A DNA stretch of 64,000 bases from Atriophallophorus winterbourni (GCA_013407085.1 JACCGJ010019040.1:28508-92507); one strand, 5' to 3'. Shown: positions 53,456-63,087, counted from the stretch's first letter. A program made the numbers and translations. The notes: a model not told the origin generated them from the sequence alone.

Positions 53456-54737
53456 TCATCATCATGAAGCAAAAGTCTAGATCCAGACAAAGCGTCAAGC
53501 AATATGAAGCAGGAAAAAAAGATAAATAAGCGCGTAAACGGAAAAGCAGGCAAGCAGAATATGCCACGTGGTCCTAACACCTGCTTGCAGACATCTATAT
53601 TTCTAACGCGATGCTAACACCGAATGCGAGCAATCCTATGCAGACAACCGGTGTCGAAAACAGAAAGCCGACGGACATCTTCCGCTCGGATAAACCAGGT
53701 TTCGCAGCAATAAGTTAGTGTAACGCACCACTGCGTTGCACACTCGGCCTTTAGTGTGGAGTGAAACATCGCGTCGACGCCACAAGTGGCGAAGGTTAGC
53801 AAACGCTGCACCCGCTTTCCGAACACGATGTATGATCTCGTCCTCGACACAACCGCTAGTAGAGATACAACTGCAAAGGTATACAAAGCTGTCGACCAAT
53901 TCAAGATTGACATCGCACACAGTTATGTTTGGAAGAGAGCCGCTTCAATCCTGGGTAAGTGTTTTTAGGCGCAAAGCACATGCCATACCTTAAAGCTTCA
54001 AGTGCCAGGCCGTCCAGGGCTTGTTGCATTATATGTGGGTTATCTCCCAGAAGTGCGATGTCATCCGCATACTCTAGATCGGTAGCTCTCTCACCCGGCA
54101 GAAGTTCAACATCTGCGCCCACCAGACCAGCTAAAGCTTTCCTTAGGACATCGTCGATCGCGAAGTTAAAAGGGAACGCGAAATAGGGTAGACCTGCCAC
54201 ACCCCTCTTGAGAAATTGAACGAGGACGACAATTGTCTTTGCGCTGGAACCTTGCCCGAAGTTGGCAATATAATGCTTTCAAGATCCACACATACATCTC
54301 TGGCACTCCATGTCTCAGCAGACAGTTCTAAAGACTTTCGCGATCAATTGAATCGAATGCAACTCGGATGTCAAGGAATACCATGATAGTTGGGCCTACG
54401 AAATGCGTTAGCGTTGCTTTCTAGTAACTGACGGAGTGTGAAGATTTGATCTATGCACCCTCGACCGACACGAAACCCAGTTTGCTTCTCGCGGATTGCT
54501 TTTCCGTTTGGTACTCAACCGGTGTGAAGCAGGATGGAGGCCGAATATATTAGGAGCTATTAAAATGAGACTGATACCCCGATGATTTTCATAAGAATCG
54601 CGCTGTCCCTTTTTGAAAATCGAAGCCATTACTGATTCTCTCCAAGAGATCGGAACGCGTTTCTCAGCCCATATGTTGGCGAACAGCGCTTAAAGTTCGC
54701 AAACCAGAGCGAAACCGCCATCTTTGAACAATGACGG
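53456..54737 (-). pseudogene. RTE-like element, reverse transcriptase to C-terminus (copy 2)
   Basis: Minus strand, from 54737 down: SLFKDGGFALVCEL, ALFANIWAEKRVPISWRESVMASIFKKGQRD (54408-54700), then 53901-54200 with FPFNFAIDDVLRKALAGLVGADVELLPGERATDLEYADDIALLG (motif C, YADD intact) and LALEALRYGMCFAPKN. Then comes 53636-53920 with LELVDSFVYLCSCISTSGC and FANLRHLWRRRDVSLHTKGRVCNAVVR. The part before 54737 belongs to the same RT, into which gypsy G1 is inserted. The 3' tail near 53456 is ATGATGATGATCATAAT. Confidence 0.8.
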
Positions 54738-54917
54738 TGTAACGAGAGTCTGAGATGGTCAGAACACAAAACGAACGTTGAGAAGATAACGCCTGATTGA
54801 AAGGCTTATCAACTAAAAAACTCGAGGTATGAGCTATAACAACAGGAAAAAGGTTAGATGTGTAATACGGTAAAATAGGCGTGCGTACACAATAAAAGGA
54901 ATGTCAAACAACACGAC
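54738..54917 (-). repeat. Gypsy G1 3' LTR
   Basis: 180 bp, plus-strand ends TGTAACGAG and ACACGACA, i.e. TGTCGTG to CGTTACA on the element strand. It follows the pol stop by about 40 bases, with GGTCGGGGTGAA before the LTR start as polypurine-like sequence. The G2 3' LTR (57449-57620) has similar ends. The 5' LTR of G1 is not in the window. Confidence 0.75.
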
Positions 54918-54961
54918 ATTCACCCCGACCAGGAAGACCGAGTGATATCACGATTACAGTT

Positions 54962-55291
54962 TTAGACCTCACGGGATCGAAGATTGTAGGGTCTAACCCT
55001 TTGTTGTTGTGAAACTAGGTGTTCTACATTTGGCTGAAGTGTAGTGGTTGGTCCAGAAAAGTCTGAAGTTGCAGACTGTATGTCCGGTGTACAAAGGGTA
55101 TCTGGAGGCGTTTTTGGTGGTTCAGGTGGATCAGTGTTCAATGGGTTGGCGACTGATTCATTGGAGCCAGTTGACGGAGAGACAGTCTCCTCGCGACCAT
55201 CTGGCAAGCGGATATGGGCATGGTTCCAAAAGTTGTCATAGCCGGGGGTGGCAGTGGGGATAAGCTCCCACTGTTTATAAAATGCTCCCAT
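54962..55291 (-). pseudogene. Gypsy G1 pol C-terminus
   Basis: A 109-codon frame: NFWNHAHIRLPDGREETVSPS, then a proline-rich part and QQQRVRPYNLRSREV, stop. It continues the integrase tail of 55787-55999 across the SINE-like insertion. The G2 equivalent ends QQRVRPYDLRNREA. Confidence 0.75.
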
Positions 55292-55771
55292 ATGGCATGC
55301 GTCTCAAATAGCCTCTGACAACCAAGTCCAGCTTCTGGCCTGCACGAGTGGCTCTCCGAGCCCGGTGGAACTGCTTCTACCAACAGGAGAAGGGGCGAGG
55401 GCGAGTGACTGGCGCCTGAAAACCAGTTTGCTTCGGGCAGATGTAGCTCGTTAGCCTGGGAGGGCATTTCATCTAAGGGAAGGAAAACCCTGATTTTAAA
55501 CCTCCGCTGCCTTGTGGGATACCCGATCGCGGGAAAGGCTTCGGGAGAAAACCCTGAAGAAAAACCTGGAACAGAGTCTGGTAGACCACCTCTTTCTGGC
55601 AACTCCCTGCTGCCTTGCAGGTTGCATTTGGTTGTGCAAAGGCTAGAGAAGCTGACTCGAACAAACGCCGAGTGGTGCTGGGGACGCCGCTTTGTACCCA
55701 AATTCCAAAGAATCTTCATTGAAGCCGACTCATCCTCCAGGAGGAGATAGTCGCACAAAAGTAAAGTAAGT
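55292..55771 (+). mobile_element. SINE-like GC-rich insertion in gypsy G1
   Basis: About 480 bp starting GCGTCTCAAATAGCC and ending GTCGCACAAAAGTAAAGTAAGTAAGG, a (AAGTA)-type tail. The flanks ATATGGCAT (left) and ATATGGGCAT (right) look like a target-site duplication. It has no sound ORF; the frames in it are chance or parts of the host gypsy. A CTCATCCTCCAGGAGGAG hairpin lies before the tail. It could be a SINE or a 5'/3' chimera of a non-LTR element. Confidence 0.65.
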
Positions 55772-55786
55772 AAGGATATGGGCATA

Positions 55787-55999
55787 CTAAGGATTACTCT
55801 CCAGAAGCTCTGCCTCTTCCACCAGGGGGTCATACTTGGAGGAATGAACGTTTCTGCGATAAAGGACTGGTCCTGGCATTAACAACCAATTTGGAAGAGT
55901 CGTACCGACGGCAGACTTGCGATTATGCTTGAAGATGCGCTCGTGAGGCGTCTCATTTGTAGCAGTGCGTGTAACACTTCGGGAAGAACATGTTCCCAC
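55787..55999 (-). pseudogene. Gypsy G1 integrase C-terminal part
   Basis: TPHERIFKHNRKSAVGTTLPNWLLMPGPVLYRRNVHSSKYDPLVEE, the region after the integrase core, matched by TPHERMFQYARRSCSGTSLPSWL in G2. Confidence 0.8.
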
Positions 56000-56031
56000 T
56001 GCTCTGTTGTCAAACCCCTATCTCACAAGCA

Positions 56032-56589
56032 TCATGAAATAGTTTTCCATAAGGTACCGTTCAGACGTTCCACCTGCCCATTACCTTGCTTGTTATAACT
56101 GGTGGTCCTACTCGTAGCAACTCCTCGAGAATGAAAAAAAGATTTAACGTCTTTGGTCATGAAGGATGACCCTTGATCTGAGTGTACGTAGCCGGGCATA
56201 CCAAAAATGGTAAAAAAGTTCGGTGAGTCGGGAAAGGACAGCAGAGCTGGACATGGGAAAGTTAAGGGGAATCGAGAAAATTCGTCAATTACTGTAAATA
56301 AATATCGATTTCGAGTAGATGAAGGAATACGCTTTTTAAAGTCGATACCGAGACGTTCAAAAGAATGTGTTGCTTTAATGAGTGGCTCATTGTAAGGACC
56401 GAAAATTTTTGGCTTTAACTGGGAACATGCAAGGCACTGTCGAATAACAGATTTGAAGTCATCAAGAGAGAACGGAAGATTTTTAGATCGGGTGAAATGA
56501 AATAAACGTGTGATACCCGGCTGGCACAGTGAGTCATGAATGGACAGGAAGCGAATGCACACTAGCACAAAATTCACGAGACAAGGCAT
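56032..56589 (-). pseudogene. Gypsy G1 integrase
   Basis: 185 codons: HDSLCQPGITRLFHFTRSKNLPFSLDDFKSVIRQCLACSQLKPK is the zinc-binding N-domain (H-x-H is partly lost, C-x-x-C kept). Then RYLFTVIDEFSRFPLTFPCP holds the first catalytic aspartate, GYVHSDQGSSFMTKDV the second, and NKQGNGQVERLNGTLWKTI the glutamate. The frame ends just after this; a frameshift leads to 55787-55999. Confidence 0.85.
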
Positions 56590-57097
56590 CAGCTACGGTA
56601 TTATCAGGACCCGGTCGATACACCACGTCATAGGAAAACTGAGGAATTTCTATACGCCAACGTTGGATTTTGTCGTTCTTGATTTTACTGGCGATTTTCG
56701 TATCAAACATAAACAAAACGGAGCGTTGATCAGTGATTAGTTTAAAATGAGACTCAATGAGATAATGTCTCCGTTTTCGAATTGCTTCAATGATAGCGCA
56801 AGCTTCCTTCTCGATCTCTGGTTGATTACGCTCACTTGGTAAGAAAGTGCGGGAGAAAAAAGTAACCGAACGTCCGTTTTGGTTGAGAGTAACAGATATT
56901 GCTACATCGGATGTATCTCTTTCGACAACGACAGGTACGTCACGAGCAACAGAGAAAAGAGATGCCTGCACTAATTCAGATTTCAAGGATTCGTAAGCGT
57001 TCAAAGCTTTTCCGGACAGTGGGAAGATTTTATTGTGAACCAGAGGATGAATTTTGTCGGAGAACTGGGAAAACCATTGAGAATAATAAGAGAACAT
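56534..57097 (-). pseudogene. Gypsy G1 RT end and RNase H
   Basis: MFSYYSQWFSQFSDKIHPLV starts the connection, then VVVERDTSDVAISVTLNQNGRSVTFFSRTF (RNase H active-site start), EKEACAIIEAIRKRRHYL, LITDQRSVLFMF and RPGPDNTVADALSREFCA. The histidine/aspartate motifs of RNase H are present. The small overlap with the integrase frame is a frame change. Confidence 0.85.
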
Positions 57098-57230
57098 CCC
57101 GATTATTCTTTGTTGTGCTTTGGCATCACAGGGTGGAGGCAGCTTGAGTTAGGCATCAAAGCGTTTACAGCGGATACCTCATAACCGAGAAGTTCAACGC
57201 GCTCAACGGAAAAGGTACATTTGTTGCGAT

Positions 57231-57448
57231 TCAAAGTAAGTAAAGCCCATATTTTTCCACTGCTTGCATAAATTTGCTCACTTTAGTATAATGATCATGC
57301 TTATGTTTCCCACAGACGGTTATGTTATCGACGTGGACATACGTTTCTCGCAGAGATTCCTTGCGTATTAATTCGTCCATGGCCCGCTGGATGCATGCAA
57401 CTCCGTTGGTTACGCCAAATAGAATACACCGGAATTGGTAGAGGTTAC
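57231..57448 (-). pseudogene. Gypsy G1 reverse transcriptase, right part
   Basis: SNLYQFRCILFGVTNGVACIQRAMDELIRKESLRETYVHVDNITVCG. The catalytic box reads VHVDN, with asparagine in the place of the second aspartate. The same YxDN form occurs in G2 and in the right arm of the inverted repeat. The rest of this RT lies at 61445-61854, on the other side of G2. Confidence 0.8.
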
Positions 57449-57620
57449 TGTAACGTAGTAGACATCTGGATCCGAATTGAGTCAAAAGGAAGTCACGTTA
57501 GTATAGAATAAGTAACGCTTTACTTATCTAGAACGAGAGGACATGAGCTGAAATGTAAATATGAAAGTTTAGTAACTGTATGCAAAAGGTGTACATCACA
57601 AACAAGTAACAATCATGACA
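57449..57620 (-). repeat. G2 3' LTR
   Basis: 172 bp with TGTAACGTAG at the left and ATCATGACA at the right (plus strand). It is preceded on the element strand by a GGGGTGAA purine-rich segment. G1 sequence GTTAC follows immediately at the left border. No second copy is found at 61424-61600. Confidence 0.75.
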
Positions 57621-57673
57621 TTCACCCCGGCTTTGTTTTGAGTCAGCTCGTACGATTGAAGGCCAAATTAATT

Positions 57674-58036
57674 TTAGGCTTCACGATTTCTCAGATCGTA
57701 GGGGCGAACCCGTTGCTGCTTTTCTAGTAGTTCCGGGTAAGTAGGGGTAAGGGTTTCATGCGATGACATAGGCAACATCTCCACTGATCGGGAATTATTG
57801 TTGTGGTCTTCATGTGTTACATCCGAGGTCCTTTGTTCGATGTTTGTATCGGAGTCAGGTTGAACACAAAGGTCTGTCGCCGTTTCCCGAACTGTTGGGG
57901 CTAAACGGCGGAGTGATACAGTTTCGTCACCATCTTTGCGGCACGGATGTGCAATCGTGCAGCATGTCTGTGCTGTGCGGCGACATCGTGCTAACTTGAT
58001 GGGGCCAAACGGTAGTGAGCTGCATCGAGAGACCAC
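57674..58036 (-). pseudogene. G2 pol C-terminal tail
   Basis: A 120-codon frame ending EKQQRVRPYDLRNREA, with TVSLRRLAPTVRE in the middle. The first part is shifted relative to the integrase frame above. Confidence 0.75.
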
Positions 58037-58148
58037 GCTGGAGTTCTACTACCAGTTCTATTCGTGTCCCCCTCATATCTGTCTAGGCTGGGCAACATGA
58101 CAGTATCTCAGCCCACGTGCAGTCTTTTTGTGCGGCACGTTGCCTGGA

Positions 58149-58670
58149 TCAGGCTTGTGCTTCATACGGTTGATACTTAGATGACCGATCGCATCGCTGC
58201 AGGGGGACCGAACCTGGCGTAGTTAGCCAAGAAGGCAGAGAGGTCCCAGAACAAGAGCGTCGAGCATACTGAAACATGCGTTCATGAGGTGTGTGATTCG
58301 TAGATGTGCACAGCAATGACCGGAGGCTGTGTAGAGCATCAGGTAAAACAGTCTCCCAACGAGTTGTCGGTAAATTATGAGTTTTCAGAGCAAGGCTGAT
58401 TGTTTTCCAAAGTGTGCCATTGAGACGTTCTACCTGGCCGTTGCCTTGTGGATTATATGCTGATGTGTGACTCATGACGATTCTTTTTTCAGTAAGAAAG
58501 TTTTTCAGTTCAGAAGACAAGAATGACGAACCTCTGTCAGAGTGGATATAGGCGGGCATCCCGAACAAAGTGAAAGGTTGTGTGAGACAGCTAATCACAG
58601 TAGCTGATGACATATCCGCACATGGAAAGGCAAAAGGGAATCGAGAGAATTCGTCTATTAATGTTAACAA
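58149..58670 (-). pseudogene. G2 integrase core
   Basis: TLIDEFSRFPFAFPCADMSSA (D1), AYIHSDRGSSFLSSELKNFL (D2), AYNPQGNGQVERLNGTLWKTISLAL (E), then TNHTPHERMFQYARRSCSGTSLPSWL. The whole DDE triad is intact. A stop at about 58675 and a frameshift near 58740 separate it from the N-domain in the next frame. Confidence 0.9.
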
Positions 58671-58704
58671 ATAGCGATTTCAAGTACTTGAAGGTAAAGG
58701 ACCT

Positions 58705-59655
58705 TTAAAATCTATACTTAGACGCTCGAAAGGCTGTGGCTTTAATAAGGGTACCGGAAGACTTGAAAAACCTTGGCTTTAGTTCGGCACACACTCTGCA
58801 ATTGGCAATGACTCGTTTGACATCGTCTACCGAATAAGGAAGATTTTTGCACCGGACAAAATGAAACATTCGGGTGATTCCTGGATGGCAGAGTGAGGTG
58901 TGCAGCTCCTTCAGTTGTTCAGGGTTAGCAATGGACGCACAGATGTTACGTGATAAAGTGTCCGCGACATGGTTTTCTTTACCCGGTCGATACACAACAT
59001 CATACTTGTATACGGAAAGCTCGATTTTCCAGCGCTGTATCTTATCGTTTTTGATTTTACTCTTTTGGCTGCCACCATACATAAATGCAACCGAGCGCTG
59101 GTCAGTGACCAGTTTAAATGGTCTACCAAGTAGATAGTGCCTCCATTTCCTGATGGATTCAACAATGACGTATGCCTCCTTCTCTACAGCCGAGTGATTT
59201 TTTTCGCTAGGATTGAGTGTCCTCGAGAAAAAGGCAATGGGTTTATGGTTTTGGCTAAGAGAAGCGGCAATGGCGACATCAGAAGCATCTGTTTCGATGA
59301 CCAATGGTTCATTATAGTCTATCGTAATAAGTATGGCACATTCAAGTTCGCTTTTCAGATTTTCAAAGGTTGAATGGACGTCGTCGGGTAGAGGGAATGT
59401 TTTGTTTTTGACCAGTTTATTTATTTTGTCAGAAAACGTAGGTATCCAATGAGAGTAGTAAGCAAACATTCCAATCACGCGTTGCAATTCTTTAGCGTTA
59501 CGTGGGGGTGGTAGTTTACGAATAGGTTCCATACGTTCTGGGTCAGGTCTAATCACACCTTTGGAAACCTTGTAACCCAAGAAACAGATCTTTTTGGCGG
59601 CGGTGACAGTCTTACTATCATTAATTGTTATTTCATACTTCCTTGTAGCTTTCAT
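58705..59655 (-). pseudogene. G2 RT end, RNase H and integrase N-domain
   Basis: 316 codons: FLGYKVSKGVIRPDPERMEPIRKLPPPRN (RT end), MFAYYSHWIPTFSDKI, ETDASDVAIAASLSQNHKPIAFFSRTL (RNase H), EKEAYVIVESIRKWRHYLLG, LVTDQRSVAFMYGG, RPGKENHVADTLSRNICAS, then LHTSLCHPGITRMFHFVRCKNLP and CRVCAELKP (zinc-binding N-domain). All typical residues are in place. The frame joins the RT frame at 59652 through a one-base shift. Confidence 0.9.
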
Positions 59656-60452
59656 GAACGACTCGAAATGAGCATCATGCTCCTCCTAGTGTTACCACAA
59701 ACCGTGACATTGTCTATGTAAGCATATGTGTTTTTCAAATTTTCGGATTTAATGATGCCGTCAATAGCGCGTTGAAAACATGCTACACCATTTGTAACAC
59801 CAAACGGTATGCGGCAAAACTGGAATAAGCTACCAGAAGCTTCAAAAGCGGTATATGGACGGTCGGTTGCAGCTATCGGAATTTGATGGTAAGCAGATAA
59901 AAGGTCCAAAGTACTATAAATTCCGAAGCGTGAGATCTCTTCAATCATTTTATCAAGACGCGGCAATGGGTACGCATCCAAATATGTAAACTGATTGATG
60001 GTCTGACTGTAATCCACGACCATTCGACGTTTGTGGTTCGTATTCTTTGTGATAAGCACTTGGGCTCTCCGTGGTGACGTTGAATATTCAATTATGCCTT
60101 CTTGCAACAAGCGGTCAACTTCAGTTCTTATGAATTGTTCATCATCTGGGCAATGTCTTCTCGATTTGGTTGCAATAGGCTTGCAAGCTGGCGACAAGTT
60201 CGTAAAGAGTGAAGGAGATTCAACGCTTGCAGCAGTCAAGCCACAGAGGGTAAATGCATCACGATCACCACCGAATGGAATTTCGATCTTGGAGTGCAGA
60301 CCAAGGAAGTCATGTCCAAATAGGACTTCAGTGCAGAGATTAGGTAGTACGAATAGGTTGAAATTTTTATATAGGGCACATCCGTATTGAATGGATACAG
60401 AACAATAACCCATCGTTTTACAAGAGAGTGTCATAGACGCCATTTTGACCAC
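59652..60452 (-). pseudogene. G2 protease end and reverse transcriptase
   Basis: 266 codons. It starts after the protease active site and includes LCTEVLFGHDFLGLHSKIEIPFGG (protease end). Then come EVDRLLQEGIIEYSTSPRRAQVLITKN, KRRMVVDYSQTINQFTYLDAYPLPRLD, YSTLDLLSAYHQIPI (motif A) and FCRIPFGVTNGVACFQRAIDG. It ends with NTYAYIDNVTVCG (YIDN in place of YxDD). A frameshift near 59690 ends it. Confidence 0.9.
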
Positions 60453-60490
60453 TGAAGAGCTTGGGTAAACTTTCCAATTGTATGAATTTA

Positions 60491-61423
60491 CTATGTTAGA
60501 ACTGATAAAACTACAAGAACTCCCAGTATCGACAAGAGCACGGAGTGAAATTCCGTTGATTTCAACAGTTGTGATAGTGCGGGATAAGCAAGCAGGTGCA
60601 GCGCAACAGACATAGATGATAAAACTGGCATCAACGCGCAGTTTGTATGGTGATTGAGTCTAGTTTTCGAACGGCATACGCGCTGAAAATGACCTCTTTT
60701 GCCACAAAGATTGCACACTGATTCTCGTGCAGGGCATTTTGAACGAGGATGTCGGGTATAACCACAGAAATAACAAGTTTGCATGGATGTTGATAAAGCA
60801 GTGGTATGATCGCCACACAGATTAGACTGTGGTGAGGGCTCGGCCGGTTTCCGTTGTGTGGATGGGATCGCTGAACATGAGAGGGACTGATTACCTGTAT
60901 ATGACTGAGACTGTTTGTGAGCTAATTCAAGAGATCTCGCAAGTCTGTGTGCTCCGTCTAGACTGAGTTCCGACTGCGCCAACAGTTTTTCGCGAATAGA
61001 AGAGGACTGAATTCCGTTTCTCACAGCATCTCGGATACATTCGTTTTGATATTCCGTTGCAGTGACAGTTTTGAATTCACAATCCTTGGCCAAAGACTTT
61101 AGTTTTAGCACAAACTGATCAACGTCTTGGTCAGGTTCTTGTTTGCACGTTTGCAAGAGATATCTAGCATAAATAATATTTTTAGGGCGGATATAAAGTT
61201 GTCGCAACGCGTCTATCGCAGAATTGTAATCGGCACAGTCCGCAATATTATCATACACCAGAGGATCCAGGAAATGAATGAGCGTTTCGAGTTTGTCAGA
61301 TTTGGAGGGCTCCACAGAGTTCAGATAAGTATTGAATGTGCGAAGCCAATGATTCCAGCGTTTGGGTGCATCTGGTGAGTTGGGATCGGCGTCGAAGAAT
61401 CTTGGTCGTAATGTTGGATCCAT
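60491..61423 (-). CDS. G2 Gag, 310 aa
   Basis: Intact frame. It starts MDPTLRPRFFDADPNSPDAP, followed by the capsid-like WNHWLRTFNTYLNSVE, KLETLIHFLDPLVYDNI and YARYLLQTCKQEPDQDVDQFVLKLKSLA. It ends with two CCHC zinc knuckles (C-x2-C-x4-H-x4-C at about residues 218-231 and 237-250), which bind element RNA. The last 50 codons overlap, in another frame, the protease start ALVDTGSSCSF (about 60516-60540), whose aspartate is intact. Gag and pol are therefore in different frames here, either through a mutation or because the family uses frameshifting. Confidence 0.85.
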   Translation of the reverse strand: MDPTLRPRFFDADPNSPDAPKRWNHWLRTFNTYLNSVEPSKSDKLETLIHFLDPLVYDNIADCADYNSAIDALRQLYIRPKNIIYARYLLQTCKQEPDQDVDQFVLKLKSLAKDCEFKTVTATEYQNECIRDAVRNGIQSSSIREKLLAQSELSLDGAHRLARSLELAHKQSQSYTGNQSLSCSAIPSTQRKPAEPSPQSNLCGDHTTALSTSMQTCYFCGYTRHPRSKCPARESVCNLCGKRGHFQRVCRSKTRLNHHTNCALMPVLSSMSVALHLLAYPALSQLLKSTEFHSVLLSILGVLVVLSVLT

Positions 61424-61444
61424 CGTGTTATAGATAAGTAAATT

Positions 61445-61854
61445 GCTCCAAATGCAGTGTGCTAGCGCTCATTCTCCTTTACAGGAATTTGGTTATATGC
61501 GCTCTGCAAGTCTAAGGTGCCAAAAACACCAAACTGTGAAATCTTTTCGATCATGTCATCGATTCGCGGCAAGGTGTAGGCGTCCAGATATGTGAATCGA
61601 TTTATATTTTGGCTATAGTCAATGACCATACGTTTCTTCTGTCGTTCATTTGTTGTGACTATCACCTGTGCGCGCCGATGCGACTGGGCAGGTTCGATTA
61701 TTCCCTCATTCAGTAGCTTGGCAACTTTAGCTCGAATGAAAATCTCGTCGTTATGATTGTATCTTCTGGAATTGGTGCATATCGGAGGACATGATGGGTC
61801 TAGATGTGGGAAAAGTTGGACAGGAGTTAGTGTAGTAACGGATAAACTACACAA
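61445..61854 (-). pseudogene. Gypsy G1 reverse transcriptase, left part
   Basis: FPHLDPSCPPICTNSRRYNHNDEIFIRAKVAKLLNEGIIE, HRRAQVIVTTNERQKKRMVIDYSQNINRFTYLDAYTLPRIDDMIEKI and FGTLDLQSAYNQIPVKENER. This is the G1 RT up to the G2 insertion point. It continues at 57448. Confidence 0.85.
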
Positions 61855-61872
61855 AGAAAACGGGGCTTGGAT

Positions 61873-62307
61873 TCATTCGAATGGTATTTCAACTGCTCGA
61901 TGACGCTGAAGAAAATCATGTCCTAGCAACACATCGGCACATAGATCAGGAAGGATAGCGAGTTTCACATTGTTGTAACGAGTACTTTTGTGGACGAGGG
62001 ATACAAAACAATGACCTTTTGTATTGCTTATCATCGACGTAAAAGCCAACAATTTGGTTTTTCGATTCCAGGGTAAGCCAACCGTTTCGACAAGCGATAC
62101 TTTCGGAGATGTAACTTTCAGAGCTACCCGTGTCAAGCAGCGCCTTTAAAGCTATACCGTTGACGATAACTCCAGTGATTGTTTTATTAAGACTGGCTGG
62201 GGCAGCAGCGTTGATAATCGTAGAGGTGAGAAAAGGAATTACCGAGGCAGTGTGTTTTTGCCTTGTTTGTAGAACGGCATACATTTTGGAAATTACCTTT
62301 CTTGCTG
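61873..62307 (-). pseudogene. Gypsy G1 nucleocapsid end and protease
   Basis: In the frame at 61946-62338: KMYAVLQTRQKHTASVIPFLTSTIINAAAPASL, ITGVIVNGIALKALLDTGSSESYIS (protease with intact DTG) and WLTLESKNQIVGFYVDDKQYKRSLF. In the frame at 61873-62136 comes LCADVLLGHDFLQRHRAVEIPFE, the protease end. Gag itself is missing because the element stops at the fold-back near 62307. Confidence 0.8.
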
Positions 62308-62337
62308 CTAGGGATGCGGAGTGCAAATCATATGCCA

Positions 62338-62490
62338 AGAAAGGTCATTTCCAAAAAGTATGCCGTTCTACAAACAAGTCAAATCACTGCTCGGTTGTAA
62401 TTCCTTTCTCACCTCTACGATTATCAAAACGCTGGCTTGCCCCGGCAAGTCGTAATAAAACAATTCACTGGAGTTATCGTCAACGGTATA
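62338..62490 (+). pseudogene. Gypsy G1, right arm: nucleocapsid end
   Basis: AKKGHFQKVCRSTNKSNHCS is the second half of a zinc knuckle, followed by codons matching VIPFLTSTII and SLNKTITGVIVNG on the other arm. It stops at GTCAACGGTAT, where the insertion starts. Confidence 0.8.
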
Positions 62491-63087
62491 TTATTATATT
62501 ATTATTATATTTGCACAATCTGATACAGATATAGTGCCGTTCAACATAAAAAAATGAGATGTACAAAGCGAGAAGGGGGGTACAAAGCGTTGTCATCGGC
62601 ATCGTTGAACGTAGGCATGATACTACCCGGTTGCCTACACTGAAGTAGGGGAGATTTCGTTTAGGGGTTCCCACCCCGAGCCTTTACCCACAAGGCAGTG
62701 GAGCGAGAGAGGTTCGCACCTATAGGTGGCCGGTGACCGACGAAGCGGTTCATACGCCCTTTTCTGGGAATTTCCAGTTCGGAGCCCGATAACCCCGTTG
62801 ATAGGTTGGTGACTTCAGTTTTTGCCTGTGCACCATACAATGTCCTTGGATAGGACAAGGGGCAGTGACTTTTGGAGCGGGGAGTCACATCCGCCGCGTC
62901 GTGATGTCATCATTGGATTTTTGTGGCTTTTTATAGGGAGAACGCTTGCCAGGCGAAAACCCACCACACCCTCAGACACCACCGCCGAACCTTTCGATGA
63001 GCTCGGAGAACCGAGCCCACCCAGCTGGCACCACGTGGAGGTATTTCGGCAAGCCAGCCATTTCGGCAAAGCCAGCGGTCAACGGTT
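62491..63087 (-). mobile_element. Roughly 600-bp GC-rich insertion with target-site duplication
   Basis: The left flank GTCAACGGTAT and the right flank GTCAACGGTTAT repeat the host sequence, which reads through once in the other arm. The left end is (ATT)n, the tail of an element on the minus strand; the rest is GC-rich, with GGGGTTCCCACCCCGAGCC and GGTGGCCGGTGACCGAC. A plus-strand frame of 89 codons and minus-strand frames of 75-84 codons lie in it; none has a known domain. A SINE-like or 5'/3' chimeric non-LTR derivative is likely. Confidence 0.65.

Larger units (their letters stand above)
53083..55570. repeat. Duplicated segment, copy 2 (right of the gap)
   Basis: The cleaner copy of 48437-50919. 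It begins right after the CR1 tail with AATAAGTGATCGTG, the same bases that follow TGTATA at 48437 in copy 1, and continues beyond the point where copy 1 is cut by the gap. Confidence 0.9.
57449..61444 (-). mobile_element. Gypsy element G2, inserted in G1
   Basis: Gag, protease, RT, RNase H, integrase and a 3' LTR in a row on the minus strand, about 4.0 kb. On its left G1 continues at the RT codons for NLYQF; on its right G1 continues at the codons for HTAFE(A). The right copy in the inverted repeat (63770-63830) shows these codons in one piece, so the insertion is certain. The 5' LTR and about 9 bases of G1 are missing at the right border. Confidence 0.85.

Noticed and set aside
55138..55833. 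231-codon minus-strand frame
   Set aside because: Covers the SINE-like insertion and parts of the host gypsy; the long frame is due to high GC and has no domain.
54962..61423. Envelope-like gene in the gypsy elements
   Set aside because: After the integrase tail both G1 and G2 go directly into the LTR; there is no third ORF, so they are LTR retrotransposons without envelope.
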